Below the pieces are notes generated by a model. It was not told where the DNA came from, made no database searches, and saw only the letters and a program-made list of their open reading frames with translations. The translations under genes and the position numbers were made by a program. A stretch of DNA of 64,000 nt from Streptomyces albus subsp. albus (GTDB lineage Bacteria > Actinomycetota > Actinomycetes > Streptomycetales > Streptomycetaceae): NCBI RefSeq assembly GCF_000719865.1, contig NZ_JOID01000005.1:180814-244813 (forward strand). The letters run 5' to 3'. Shown in pieces: positions 43,244-51,017 of this stretch (within the stretch, counting starts at the first letter, position 1; each line of letters starts with the position of its first letter).

Positions 43244-43787
43244 CGGGCCCCTTCTCCAGCTTGTCCGCGAGGCGCCAGGCCCCGCGGATCCACTCGACAA
43301 CCTGCTCCTCGGTGAGGCCGGCGCGGCGGGCCGCCGACATACCGGCGAGCAGGTGCCGGCTTACCTCGTTCTCTGCCTGCGCCTGGTCAGGCAGGTCCGG
43401 GTCTCTCCACTCGTCCTCTGGCGCCTCGCTACGGAAGATGCGGGTGTCCACGCCAGGAAGCGGGGCCGTACCGCGGAGCCAGTCGCGCACTCGGCCCGCC
43501 GGGTAGGTCTCGTGCGGGGTGACCTCATAGGGCCTGTCATCCAGCGGTACGAGCAGGTGCACGGGCGCGACGTTGAGCGCGCGGGCCAGGGCCAACAGCT
43601 CCACGGCGGAAATACTCTGCCGGCGCCCCGTTTCCAGCTTCGTGACCGTGCCGCGGTCCCACGACAAGCCCTGGTCCTTCTTGAGGCGTTCGGCGAGCTG
43701 CTGGGCAGTGAAGCCGTTGCGGCCCCTCAGCTCCTTGACCCTCCGAGCGACGACCGTTACAGGGTTCTCCCCTTCGGAATGTTCCAT
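43227..43787 (-). CDS. XRE-family transcriptional regulator (candidate element repressor)
   Basis: A 186-residue protein with an N-terminal Cro/C1-type HTH (FTAQQLAERLKKDQGLSWDRGTVTKLETGRRQSISAVEL, about residues 25-65) followed by LALARALNVAPVHLLVPLDD and a C-terminal part without recognised domain. It is transcribed from a promoter whose -10 box is only six bases from the ATG, so the message is probably leaderless. Dyads of GAAC/GTTC type overlap this promoter, pointing to autoregulation. It lies upstream of and overlaps int, so it would couple repression and integration. It plays the place of KorSA in pSAM2, although of another family. Confidence 0.9.
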   Translation of the reverse strand: MEHSEGENPVTVVARRVKELRGRNGFTAQQLAERLKKDQGLSWDRGTVTKLETGRRQSISAVELLALARALNVAPVHLLVPLDDRPYEVTPHETYPAGRVRDWLRGTAPLPGVDTRIFRSEAPEDEWRDPDLPDQAQAENEVSRHLLAGMSAARRAGLTEEQVVEWIRGAWRLADKLEKGPDGEHR

Positions 43788-43883
43788 GCGGGAACAGTAT
43801 GCGTTGCTTGCGGAACGTTCAACGTTCGGGCATCATCGGCCACACCTAGATCCGTCATGGATCAAGATGTTCTCCTGTAGAAC
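43780..43883. promoter_or_regulatory. Left control region: leaderless promoter and three GAAC/GTTC dyads
   Basis: Minus-strand promoter TTGAAC (43822-43817), 17-base spacer, TACTGT (43799-43794); the ATG of the XRE gene is at 43787. Dyads: TGTTCC-N5-GGAACA at 43780-43796 (over the -10 box and start codon), GAACGTT-C-AACGTTC at 43813-43827 (over the -35 box), and GTTCT-N5-AGAAC at 43869-43883 (towards the rightward HTH gene). A further GATCC-N5-GGATC dyad is at 43849-43863. Confidence 0.75.
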
Positions 43884-43906
43884 TTTCAGCGCGATTGGAG
43901 ATCACT

Positions 43907-44119
43907 GTGTCTCAGGCATCACCGCCACGGCGCCCCCTGGCCACGGTCCCGGAGCTTGCCGAGCACTACAGCGTGCCGGAGAAGACCGTTCGGTACTGGC
44001 ACCACACACAGACATTCGTCGGCCCGCTGATGTTCAGGGTCGGGCGGTACCTGCGTGCCCGCTGGGAGGACATCGACAGCTACGACGCCGACCAGGTACA
44101 GAACAGGCGGGCCGCATGA
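43907..44119 (+). CDS. Small HTH protein, excisionase-like
   Basis: A 70-residue protein with a MerR/AlpA-like helix-turn-helix: TVPELAEHYSVPEKTVRYWHHTQTF... followed by a wing-like FRVGRYLRARWEDIDSY. This is the look of excisionases (Xis) of AICEs and of small DNA-binding regulators. GTG at 43907 with GGAG six bases before it; a TTG further upstream is less likely. It starts the rightward replication operon, overlapping the next gene by ATGA. Position next to int supports a role in excision. Confidence 0.8.
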   Translation: MSQASPPRRPLATVPELAEHYSVPEKTVRYWHHTQTFVGPLMFRVGRYLRARWEDIDSYDADQVQNRRAA

Positions 44120-44421
44120 GCCAGGACATGAAGAAGCCCCGGGGCGCGCACCCCGAGGCTTCTGTGCAAGGCGACCAGCAAGGCGGCGGGTCTGTTGCCA
44201 CCGTAGCGCAGGGCGACCCGCCGCGCGTAGCGGGCAGGCTCGACACGTACCGCTCCCGGTCCCGCAAGTGGCACCGGCAGGTGAAGGTCGAGCACTGCCC
44301 CGGCTGCGGGCACCCGCACCTGCACCGCGCACCCCTGCCCCTCGTGCGGTCCGTACTCAAGACCGCCCCGTGCGGCGCCGTGTACGTCGTGCAGCTGCGC
44401 ACCGAGGCGGTGGCAGCGTGA
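44116..44421 (+). CDS. Small protein with CxxCxHxHLH motif
   Basis: A 101-residue basic protein. The first 45 residues are polar; then comes KWHRQVKVEHCPGCGHPHLHRAPL, a likely zinc-binding knuckle, and a hydrophobic end. Its ATG overlaps the previous stop (ATGA) and its stop overlaps the next GTG (GTGA), so it is an integral member of the replication operon. Function unknown; the zinc motif suggests nucleic-acid binding. Confidence 0.75.
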   Translation: MSQDMKKPRGAHPEASVQGDQQGGGSVATVAQGDPPRVAGRLDTYRSRSRKWHRQVKVEHCPGCGHPHLHRAPLPLVRSVLKTAPCGAVYVVQLRTEAVAA

Positions 44422-46859
44422 CCGCGCTCGACACCATCACCGAGGCCCTGCAGACCCACGGCAGCCGTGGGCGCGGCCCCAACTGGCAGTGCCCCGCCCA
44501 CGAAGACCGGGCGCCGTCCCTGTCCGTCACCCGCGGCCCCAAGGGCGTCCTGGTGAACTGCCACGCCGGCTGTGCCACCGAGGACGTGGTGGCCGCCCTC
44601 GGCCTCACCATGGCCGATCTGTTCGACGAGCCGCTGGAGCGTCCGCAGCGGCCGCAGGTCGTCGCGGAGTACCCGTACTGCGACGAGCACGGCCAGGTGC
44701 TGTACGTCGTCCGCCGGCTGGAGCCCGGATACGACGGACAGCGCAAGACGTTCCGCCAGTTCCGGCCGGACGGCACCCCGGGCATCAAGGGCATCCGGCG
44801 GGTGCTGTACCGGCTCCCGGAAGTCCTGGCCACCGCGCAGGCCGGTGGGACCGTCCTGGTGGTCGAGGGCGAGAAGGACGTCGACAACCTGCGCGAGCGG
44901 ACCGGCTTCACCGCCACCTGCAACGTCGGCGGCGTCGGCATGGGCTGGCGCGACGACTACACCACTGCCCTGCGCGGGGCCAAGGAAGTCGTCGTCATCG
45001 CCGACCGCGACGAGCCCGGCCGCCAGCACGCGGCGGCCGTTGTCGCGTCCGTCAGCCGTGCCGGTATCCCCGTGCGCGTGCTGGAGCCGGCCAAGGGCAA
45101 GGACGTCTCCGACCACCTGGCCGCCGGGCTCGGCTACGACGACTTGGTGCCCGCAGCACGGACCGCCCCCCTGGAAAACGATTCCAGTAATTCCAGCGAA
45201 GCCGTGCGGGGGTCGGAAGAGGCGTCCGCTGGAATAAGTGGAACGGAAAAAGAGGGGGGCGGTCCGTGTTGGGACCCCCCAATCCCCGTGCCGCAGCACA
45301 CCCTGCCGCCCTTCCCCACGGATCTCCTCGGCGAGTCCCTGGCCGCTTGGGTGAGCGCGTACAGCGAGTCGCTGAACGTCTCCGAGGACCTGCTGGCCTT
45401 CTCCGCCCTCGGCACCATCTCGGCGGCTCTGGGTGGCCGCGCCGCCGTGGCGGTCAAGCCGGGTTGGTCGGAGAACGTCTGTCTCTACTGCCTGGGCTTG
45501 GCCGACTCCTCGGCCCGCAAGACACCCGCCCTCGATGCGGCGACCGCCCCCATGCGGGAGCGCGTCGGCCTGCTGCGCGAGGAGCTGAAGGCCGGGGTCG
45601 AAGAGAACGAGCAGCTGATCCGGATCACTGAGCGCGAACTGATCAACCTGGAGAACGCCGCGGCCAAGCACACCCCAAAGGCCGAGGAGAAGACGGCGCC
45701 CATGTTCGACGACAAGGAGGTCCCCGGAGGCAGGAAGCGCAGGAGCCGGGCGGCCAGCACACCCCCGGCGGACCCGAAGGAAGCCGCACGGGACGCCCTG
45801 GCCCGCCTGCGGGACCTCAAGGACAAGCCGGGCCTGCCCAAAGCGTTCGTCGGAGACGTCACCCTCGAAGCCCTCGGCAAAGTGATGGGCGAGAACGGCG
45901 GCCGCATGGCCCTCATGGAGTCCGAGGCCGGGTTCTTCAAGGCCTGCGCCGGCCTCTACGGCAACGGGGGCGCGGACATCAGCCTTGTCCTCAAGGCGTA
46001 CAGCGGCACCGGACACGAGATCGACCGCGTCGGGCGCGGGCACTCCTGGATGGAACGCACCTCCCTGACCCTGACGCTGATCATTCAGCCGGGGATCGTC
46101 GAGCACATGGAGAAGGAGAACCCGGAGTTCAAGACGTCCGGGTTCCTCGCTCGCTTCCTGTACGGACTCCCGGCGCCCATGCCGCCCGGATCGTTCGACA
46201 CCCCCGAAGTGCCGCCCGACGTCGCCCGCGAATACGCCGACCGCATCGTCCACCTGGTCGATGACGTCTGGACGTCGGAGAACGTGCGCACCCTCACGCT
46301 CACCGAGGGCGCCCGGAAGGTGTTCGCCGAGTTCTACAACCAGACCGAGCTGGACAAGGCCGACGGCGGCGCGCTGCACGACGTCGCCGAGTGGGCGGGC
46401 AAGCTGTGCGGCCAAGTCGCCCGCCTGGCCGCCTGCCTGACCCTGTACGACAACCCGGCCGCAGCGGAGATCGGCGAAGACGCCATGGCCCGCAGCGTCG
46501 CCCTGGCCCCGTACCTCACCGCGCACGCCCGGGCCGCGTTCGCCCTCATGTCCCGCGACGGAGACGGCGGCCGCAAGCTCCTGCGGGACATTCTCGACCG
46601 CCTGCCGAAGCTCCTCGCCAACGACAAGACCGTGACCCTGCGGAAGATCCGCGAATCGTTCAAGGGGCGCCGCGCCACCGGATCCGCCGGCGCCGTCGAC
46701 GCCGAGGCCATCAAAGACGCCATGGACGAACTCGAAGAACTCGGCTGGGTTGCCGAGATCCCCACCCCGCCCCGCAAGCCCGGACAGCGCGGACAGAAGC
46801 CCTCCCCGCAGTACGACGTCCACCCCTGGATCTACAACCCGCCGAAGGAGACCCCGTGA
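44418..46859 (+). CDS. CHC2-TOPRIM primase-like / DUF3987 replication protein
   Basis: An 813-residue protein. Residues 25-52 form a CHC2-type zinc site (C25-PA-H28 ... C48-H-AG-C52). A TOPRIM domain follows with VLVVEGEKDVDNL (about 150-165) and VVIADRDEPGR (about 190-200). From about residue 290 the sequence is DUF3987-like: LLAFSALGTISAALGGRAAV, a P-loop-like GLADSSARKTPAL, a charged insertion (about 410-470) and LMESEAGFFKACAGLYGNGG. It combines primase-like and ATPase-like parts and is the best candidate for the element's replication protein. No RepSA-type or prim-pol gene is present. GTG overlaps the previous stop (GTGA). Confidence 0.88.
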   Translation: MTALDTITEALQTHGSRGRGPNWQCPAHEDRAPSLSVTRGPKGVLVNCHAGCATEDVVAALGLTMADLFDEPLERPQRPQVVAEYPYCDEHGQVLYVVRRLEPGYDGQRKTFRQFRPDGTPGIKGIRRVLYRLPEVLATAQAGGTVLVVEGEKDVDNLRERTGFTATCNVGGVGMGWRDDYTTALRGAKEVVVIADRDEPGRQHAAAVVASVSRAGIPVRVLEPAKGKDVSDHLAAGLGYDDLVPAARTAPLENDSSNSSEAVRGSEEASAGISGTEKEGGGPCWDPPIPVPQHTLPPFPTDLLGESLAAWVSAYSESLNVSEDLLAFSALGTISAALGGRAAVAVKPGWSENVCLYCLGLADSSARKTPALDAATAPMRERVGLLREELKAGVEENEQLIRITERELINLENAAAKHTPKAEEKTAPMFDDKEVPGGRKRRSRAASTPPADPKEAARDALARLRDLKDKPGLPKAFVGDVTLEALGKVMGENGGRMALMESEAGFFKACAGLYGNGGADISLVLKAYSGTGHEIDRVGRGHSWMERTSLTLTLIIQPGIVEHMEKENPEFKTSGFLARFLYGLPAPMPPGSFDTPEVPPDVAREYADRIVHLVDDVWTSENVRTLTLTEGARKVFAEFYNQTELDKADGGALHDVAEWAGKLCGQVARLAACLTLYDNPAAAEIGEDAMARSVALAPYLTAHARAAFALMSRDGDGGRKLLRDILDRLPKLLANDKTVTLRKIRESFKGRRATGSAGAVDAEAIKDAMDELEELGWVAEIPTPPRKPGQRGQKPSPQYDVHPWIYNPPKETP

Positions 46860-47272
46860 TCGTCCCTAATCAGCGCTTCGCAGCCGCCTACCGCCACGAA
46901 GGCAGCGCGGACGGCAAGACCCACACCCACTACACGAGCAAGGCCGTCGTCGGCTGGGACGACGACGGGACCCCCCTCGTCGTCGACGAGAAGACCGGCA
47001 GGCTCCGGGACGCCAGCAGCTGGCGGAACTACGCCGGAGTACACGAAGGCGAACCCGCGGTCATCGCTGCTCTCCCGGGCAACGGCTGGCGGGCCGAGTA
47101 CCGCAACGACGACGGCAGCGTCCACTCGTCGCCCATCGTCGCCTGGCTCGTCTACGACGACGGCAGCGTGAAGCCGGCCGACACCGACGGCGACGCCTAC
47201 GTGGACTTCCCCACGACCGTCAGCAACTTCACCCGTATCTACCACCCGACCGAGACCGAGGAGGCCCCGTGA
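46856..47272 (+). CDS. Hypothetical element protein
   Basis: A 138-residue acidic protein rich in Tyr, Trp and Asp (YRHEGSADGKTHTHYTSKAVVGWDDDG...), probably a small beta-fold domain; no recognised family. GTG overlaps the stop of the replication gene, and its own stop overlaps the next GTG, so it is co-translated. Confidence 0.75.
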   Translation: MIVPNQRFAAAYRHEGSADGKTHTHYTSKAVVGWDDDGTPLVVDEKTGRLRDASSWRNYAGVHEGEPAVIAALPGNGWRAEYRNDDGSVHSSPIVAWLVYDDGSVKPADTDGDAYVDFPTTVSNFTRIYHPTETEEAP

Positions 47273-47454
47273 GCGAGTACATAGACGAGCTGGTGCGCCG
47301 CCGCATCGCCGCGGCGGCGGCCCGGCGCCGCCGCCGGCAGCGGGAGCGCGAGGAGCTGGACCAGGCGCGCGAGCACGGGCTCCCGGCTCGGCACGCGGAG
47401 AAGCTGCGGCACCTGGCCGAGCGGGACGACGACGGCCCGCCGCCGGCCGCCTGA
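47269..47454 (+). CDS. Small basic helical protein
   Basis: A 61-residue protein (MSEYIDELVRRRIAAAAARRR...) predicted to be a single charged helix with eight or more arginines in its first half. GTGA overlap with the previous gene; the Nudix gene starts 11 bases after its stop. No function known. Confidence 0.65.
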   Translation: MSEYIDELVRRRIAAAAARRRRRQREREELDQAREHGLPARHAEKLRHLAERDDDGPPPAA

Positions 47455-47465
47455 GGGGCCGTGCC

Positions 47466-47903
47466 GTGCCCTACGTCTTCTGTGCCCGCGGCTGCCGCCA
47501 CTGGGGCCCGCGCGCCGCCGGCCTCCTCCTGTACGACCGGGGCCGCTTCCTCCTGCAGCAGCGGGCGCCCGGCGTCCAGCACGCACGCACCTGGAGCCTG
47601 CCCGGCGGCGCCATGGAGCCCGGGGAAACCCCCCGGCGGGCCGCCCACCGGGAAGCTGCGGAAGAACTCGGCTGCCTGCCCCGCATCGAGCACGTGGCCA
47701 CGCTCGCCGACGAGCACGGCGGGTGGACGTTCCACACCGTCATCGCCCGCACCCTCGAACCCTTCCGGCCGCGCCCCGGCAACGGCGAAGCCCTCGCACA
47801 CCGCTGGTGCACCCCGGCCGAACTCCCCACCCTGCCGCTGCACCCCGGCTTGGCCGCGGCCTGGCCCGCCATCCTCACCGCCCTGGAAACGGAGGAGACG
47901 TGA
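47466..47903 (+). CDS. Nudix hydrolase, Pif-like candidate
   Basis: A 145-residue Nudix protein. The Nudix box is complete: G48-AMEP-GE-TPRRAAH-REAAEELG, with the REUxEExGU metal ligands. It would hydrolyse a nucleoside diphosphate linked to another group. In the AICE pSAM2 the Nudix protein Pif gives transfer immunity to cells that already carry the element, so this gene may do the same; that is inference from element type. It is followed, with GTGA overlap, by an ADP-ribosyltransferase-like gene, so ADP-ribose or NAD-related substrates are another possibility. Confidence 0.85.
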   Translation: MPYVFCARGCRHWGPRAAGLLLYDRGRFLLQQRAPGVQHARTWSLPGGAMEPGETPRRAAHREAAEELGCLPRIEHVATLADEHGGWTFHTVIARTLEPFRPRPGNGEALAHRWCTPAELPTLPLHPGLAAAWPAILTALETEET

Positions 47904-48532
47904 ACCTCGAAGACGCCCTACTCGAATGGATAGACCCGGCCACCATCCCCCCGCACCGGCAAGAGGACTACCTGCGCGAGCGGTACTGGACGGACCGCGA
48001 ACTCCAGCAGGAGATCCGCCGGTACGTCACCCGCGGCCACGGGCCCATCGCCGACGACGTGTTCGCCACGCTCCTGTCGCGCACCGAACGCCGCGCCTGG
48101 CCCGTCGTCCTGTACGCGGCCTGGCAGCGCTTCCGCATCCCCGCCGAAACCCTCGCCGCTCACGTCGGGACCGCGTGGGTCATGGCGCAGGAACCCGAAC
48201 GCCGACTGCCCGCGAAGAAGTGGTTCACCCTGTTCCGCGCGGCCGGGTTCACCGAGGACGGCCAGCCGGCCGACCCCCCGGCCGTGCCCCAGCAACTGTG
48301 GCGCGGGGCCGTCGACAAGCACCGGGGCGGCATGTCCTGGACCCCGTCCCGGTACGTGGCCGAGCGCTACGCCCGGGTACGCGGCGGGAAGCTGTGGGCC
48401 GTCGTCGTCCCGCCCGAGCGGGTGCTGTGCATCAACGACGAAGCACTCGCCCACCCGCGGGAAGTCGAGTGGGTCATCGACACCCGCGGGCTGCGCATCA
48501 CCGAGCACACCCCGGCCACCGCCGCCGCCTGA
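47900..48532 (+). CDS. Putative ADP-ribosyltransferase-fold protein
   Basis: A 210-residue protein. The N-terminal 125 residues are helical (WIDPATIPPHRQEDYLRERYW...). The C-terminal part has the ordered pattern of R-S-E ADP-ribosyltransferases: R135 in QLWRGAV, S146-W-T148 in MSWTPSRYVAERYA, and E188-V-E190 in REVEWVID. The last Glu of ExE is the usual catalytic residue. No signal peptide, so it would act inside the cell. It overlaps the Nudix gene (GTGA). The assignment is by motif order only and needs structural confirmation; related sequences are generally annotated hypothetical. Confidence 0.6.
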   Translation: MNLEDALLEWIDPATIPPHRQEDYLRERYWTDRELQQEIRRYVTRGHGPIADDVFATLLSRTERRAWPVVLYAAWQRFRIPAETLAAHVGTAWVMAQEPERRLPAKKWFTLFRAAGFTEDGQPADPPAVPQQLWRGAVDKHRGGMSWTPSRYVAERYARVRGGKLWAVVVPPERVLCINDEALAHPREVEWVIDTRGLRITEHTPATAAA

Positions 48533-48543
48533 AAGGCCAGCCC

Positions 48544-48951
48544 ATGCCCCACCCGCGGCCGCCCACGGCCTACCTCCACGGGCACGACGGCGGGCCCGTC
48601 GTCCTCGTCCCCGCCCGCATCGCAGCCCAGCTCGACAAGCTCCTCAGCCTCCGCCAGCTGCGCACCAGCGTTCGCGGCCAAGACGCCGAACTCGACTCCG
48701 TGCTCGTCGCCCTGGCCACCGCCGCCGCAGCGTGGCGCACTTCCGCCACCGGAAGCCCGCTCGCCCCCGTGCCGGAAGCCGCGCCACCCTGCCCATGGCT
48801 GTCCACCACCGAAGCCGCGGCTGTCCTCGGGATCACCGACCGGGCCGTCCGGCTCGCCTGCGAAACCGGGCGCCTCGATGCCGAACACGTCGGCGGCCGG
48901 TGGCGCGTCAGCCGCGAAGCCGCCGCCCACTACCAGGCCCGAGCCGCATAG
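48544..48951 (+). CDS. HTH (excisionase-family) DNA-binding protein
   Basis: A 135-residue protein. Residues about 82-135 are a MerR/excisionase-type HTH (PWLSTTEAAAVLGITDRAVRLACETGRL, then VGGRWRVSREAAAHY). The N-terminal part (VVLVPARIAAQLDKLLSLRQL) is helical and may dimerise. ATG at 48544. Together with the gene at 43907 the element has two such HTH proteins, so either could be the excisionase or an activator. Confidence 0.8.
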   Translation: MPHPRPPTAYLHGHDGGPVVLVPARIAAQLDKLLSLRQLRTSVRGQDAELDSVLVALATAAAAWRTSATGSPLAPVPEAAPPCPWLSTTEAAAVLGITDRAVRLACETGRLDAEHVGGRWRVSREAAAHYQARAA

Positions 48952-48959
48952 GAGCCCAC

Positions 48960-49625
48960 ATGTCCAACCCCTACGCCGACGATCCGACCGTGGCCGCCGA
49001 ATACATCGGCGGCGGCCGGTGGCGGCAGAAAGGCGCCACCTACACCACCACCAGCGTGGCCGACGCACAGCAGCGGCTCGCCGACGCGGTGCAGCGCATC
49101 GAAGCCCGGCGCGAACTCTCCGACCAGGCCAAGCGGGTAGCCATCGCCCGCGCCTACCGGGAAGCCCGCGACCACATCACCGCCGCCGGCCAGCAGGCCA
49201 TCGAGCAGATCGAGACCCAGCGGCGCACCCTCACCCGCCGCGCGTTCGGGCAGGAAGGCACCGCCGACCCGACCGCGGCCATCAGCCGGCGCGACGCCGA
49301 CACCCGCGCCGCCCAGTTGGAGAAGCCGGCCGAAGCCGCGCGGCTCCTGGCCCGGGCCGAACGCAACGGAGACGAGCACCTCGCGCGGGCCATCGCCGCA
49401 CACGCCGCGGAACTCGGATGGAGTGACGTCCTCGGCGAGTACGTCGGCAGCAGGCCCGACACCGCCGACACCATCACCCAGCTGCGGCAGCTCCCCGACA
49501 CCAGCGACCCATCGTTCAAGCTGCAGCACGCCATGACCTACAGCGTCGCCCAGCCACCCCAGCTCGGCGGCATGCACGACTACTCCATCGACGCCCTCGC
49601 CGACAGCGACATGGACGTGCCCTGA
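48960..49625 (+). CDS. Hypothetical element protein, coiled-coil
   Basis: A 221-residue polar protein. Residues about 35-100 (DAQQRLADAVQRIEARRELSDQ...) and 115-155 look like long helices with heptad character; the C-terminus is loop-rich (GGMHDYSIDALADSDMDVP). AGGAG precedes the ATG. No family recognised. It is the last gene of the rightward replication operon before a 486-base non-coding region. Confidence 0.75.
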   Translation: MSNPYADDPTVAAEYIGGGRWRQKGATYTTTSVADAQQRLADAVQRIEARRELSDQAKRVAIARAYREARDHITAAGQQAIEQIETQRRTLTRRAFGQEGTADPTAAISRRDADTRAAQLEKPAEAARLLARAERNGDEHLARAIAAHAAELGWSDVLGEYVGSRPDTADTITQLRQLPDTSDPSFKLQHAMTYSVAQPPQLGGMHDYSIDALADSDMDVP

Positions 49626-50111
49626 CCAGGCACCACCGACCCGGCGTCAACGGCACCGCGTCGAGCCATGGCGAACGCGGACCCATGGCGTGAGGGAAGC
49701 CCACACCCGAGCACGCCAGCGCCGGCCGCCCCGACCCCCTACCCCACCCCGGGGCCGGGGGTCGGGGCACACGGCATGTGGACCACAAGCACCAGCGAAC
49801 GCCGACAGAGCAACGATCAACGCGAAGTGATCGAAGAGAACGAAGCGAAACGATCAAGCGAAGCAAGCGACACAGCAGCAGCGAACGAGAGCACCACGAC
49901 GGCCGGCCACGCACCGCTCGGCGGTCCGCTCGGCACCAGGACGACGGGGCAGCAGCGGGCCAGGACGACCGACACCAACCACCAACCCGAAACGGACAGA
50001 TAGGGGCATAGGGGGAATAGCCCCCATACCCCCCTCTCAGTCATCGGCCGGGTATAGCAGGCGACCGTCCATGCATCGCAGAAACGTCAGGGTGACCATC
50101 GGGAGGACACC
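49626..50111. other. Non-coding region with short repeats, candidate origin
   Basis: A 486-base gap that is clearly richer in A than its surroundings between 49800 and 49900. It contains the imperfect direct repeat ACGATCAA-(C)-GCGAAG at 49813-49827 and 49850-49863, with GTGATCG between, and many GCGAA/CGAAGC words. Near its end a GGGGCATAGGGGG...CCCCCATACCCC structure (about 50005-50036) may be a terminator. Such iteron-like repeats after the replication genes suit an origin or another cis-acting site. A 111-codon open frame (49668-50003) crosses it but lacks a ribosome binding site. Confidence 0.45.
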
Positions 50112-50570
50112 ATGGAGAACGGCCAGGAAGCCCCGCATCCGGCCCCTGACGGGCTTGGCCCGAGGGCTCTGGAGCTGTGGTCTGGGACCGTCGCAGAGAA
50201 CGAGCTGGAGCCCGGGGAGCTGGTGCTGCTGGAGGCTGCGTGCCGCCTGGTGGATCACGTCGACGTGATGGAGGCGGCGCTCGCCGAGCAGGGCCCGGTG
50301 GTGAAGGGTTCGCGCGGGCAGCCGGCGGCGTCTCCGCTGCTGCGGGAGATCCGGGCGCACCGCCTGGCGGTGACGCGGATCCTGCGGCAGTTGATGGCGG
50401 CGGCCCCGGCCGAGGAGGAGGGCGAGCGGTTGACGCCTTCGCAGCGGGGCCGGCGGGCGGCGGTGATCCGTCATCACGGGCCGCGGGCGGCCGGCGCGGG
50501 ACGGCAGGGCCTGGCGTCGACTACGGCGCTGGAGGACTACCGCCGCGCGTTCGGCGGTGACGTGTCGTGA
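50112..50570 (+). CDS. P27-family phage terminase small subunit-like protein
   Basis: A 152-residue protein whose middle (ALELWSGTVAENELEPGELVLLEAACRLVDHV... VVKGSRGQPAASPLLREIRAHRLAVTRILRQL) follows the pattern of P27-type terminase small subunits, which bind phage DNA for packaging. GGGAGGA precedes the ATG. No large terminase, portal or capsid gene is near, so here it may have been adopted for another DNA-binding task or for interference with or use of a helper phage. The following gene overlaps it (GTGA). Confidence 0.75.
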   Translation: MENGQEAPHPAPDGLGPRALELWSGTVAENELEPGELVLLEAACRLVDHVDVMEAALAEQGPVVKGSRGQPAASPLLREIRAHRLAVTRILRQLMAAAPAEEEGERLTPSQRGRRAAVIRHHGPRAAGAGRQGLASTTALEDYRRAFGGDVS

Positions 50571-50800
50571 GGCGCCGCACGGCGGCCCGGGGCGGGCTGC
50601 CCGAGCATCTGGCCCGGTTCGACTGGCGGGAGTGGCGGCCGCCGGCCGAGCCGGGCGACCCGTCCCCCTGGTACAGCACGTGGTATCTCGGGCTCGGCGA
50701 CTGGATAGAGGCCCGGCGGGCTTGGGCGGCCGAGCGGGGGGTGCCGGAGCGGTCGCTGCCGCGGGAGGTCCGCCCGCCCGGGCCGGGCTTGTACGGCTGA
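50567..50800 (+). CDS. Small Trp-rich hypothetical protein
   Basis: A 77-residue protein with seven tryptophans (FDWREWRPP, SPWYSTWYLGLGDWIEARRAW) and basic ends. GTGA overlap with the terminase-like gene implies joint translation. Function unknown. A hairpin terminator follows. Confidence 0.75.
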   Translation: MRRRTAARGGLPEHLARFDWREWRPPAEPGDPSPWYSTWYLGLGDWIEARRAWAAERGVPERSLPREVRPPGPGLYG

Positions 50801-50814
50801 CCCGGGAACGCGGA

Positions 50815-50850
50815 ACGGCCCCGCCCTGGTGCTTCCCGGGGCGGGGCCGT
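50815..50850. terminator. Hairpin between convergent element operons
   Basis: ACGGCCCCGCCC (50815-50826) and GGGCGGGGCCGT (50839-50850) form a perfect 12-bp stem. It separates the rightward operon from the leftward transfer operon. Confidence 0.85.
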
Positions 50851-50935
50851 CGTGGCGTGCGGGGTGACTCTGAGACGGCCTCTGAGGGCCGTTCCGGGGC
50901 CTGCGGGCCGACCCCCGAAACTCGATATCACCGCA

Positions 50936-50978
50936 GGTCGGGGCCGATATCGGGGCCGAAACCGGTTTCGGGTCGGGG
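50936..50978. other. Palindromic cluster downstream of the translocase gene, candidate clt
   Basis: GGTCGGGG is repeated at 50936-50943 and 50971-50978 (35-base period). Between them lie GGCCGATATCGGGGCC (quasi-palindrome, 50942-50957) and the perfect 16-bp palindrome CCGAAACCGGTTTCGG (50956-50971). A further CCGAAACCGG occurs near 50997. The cluster lies 40 bases from the 3' end of the TraB-like gene, where conjugative Streptomyces plasmids often carry their clt site. Confidence 0.5.
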
Positions 50979-51017
50979 TGAAACCACCGACCCTTGCCGA
51001 AACCGGCCCCGCGGGTC

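Noticed and set aside
49668..50003. Possible 111-residue gene in the element's non-coding region
   Set aside because: No ribosome binding site, mixed third-position GC and a composition change halfway; treated as non-coding repeat region.
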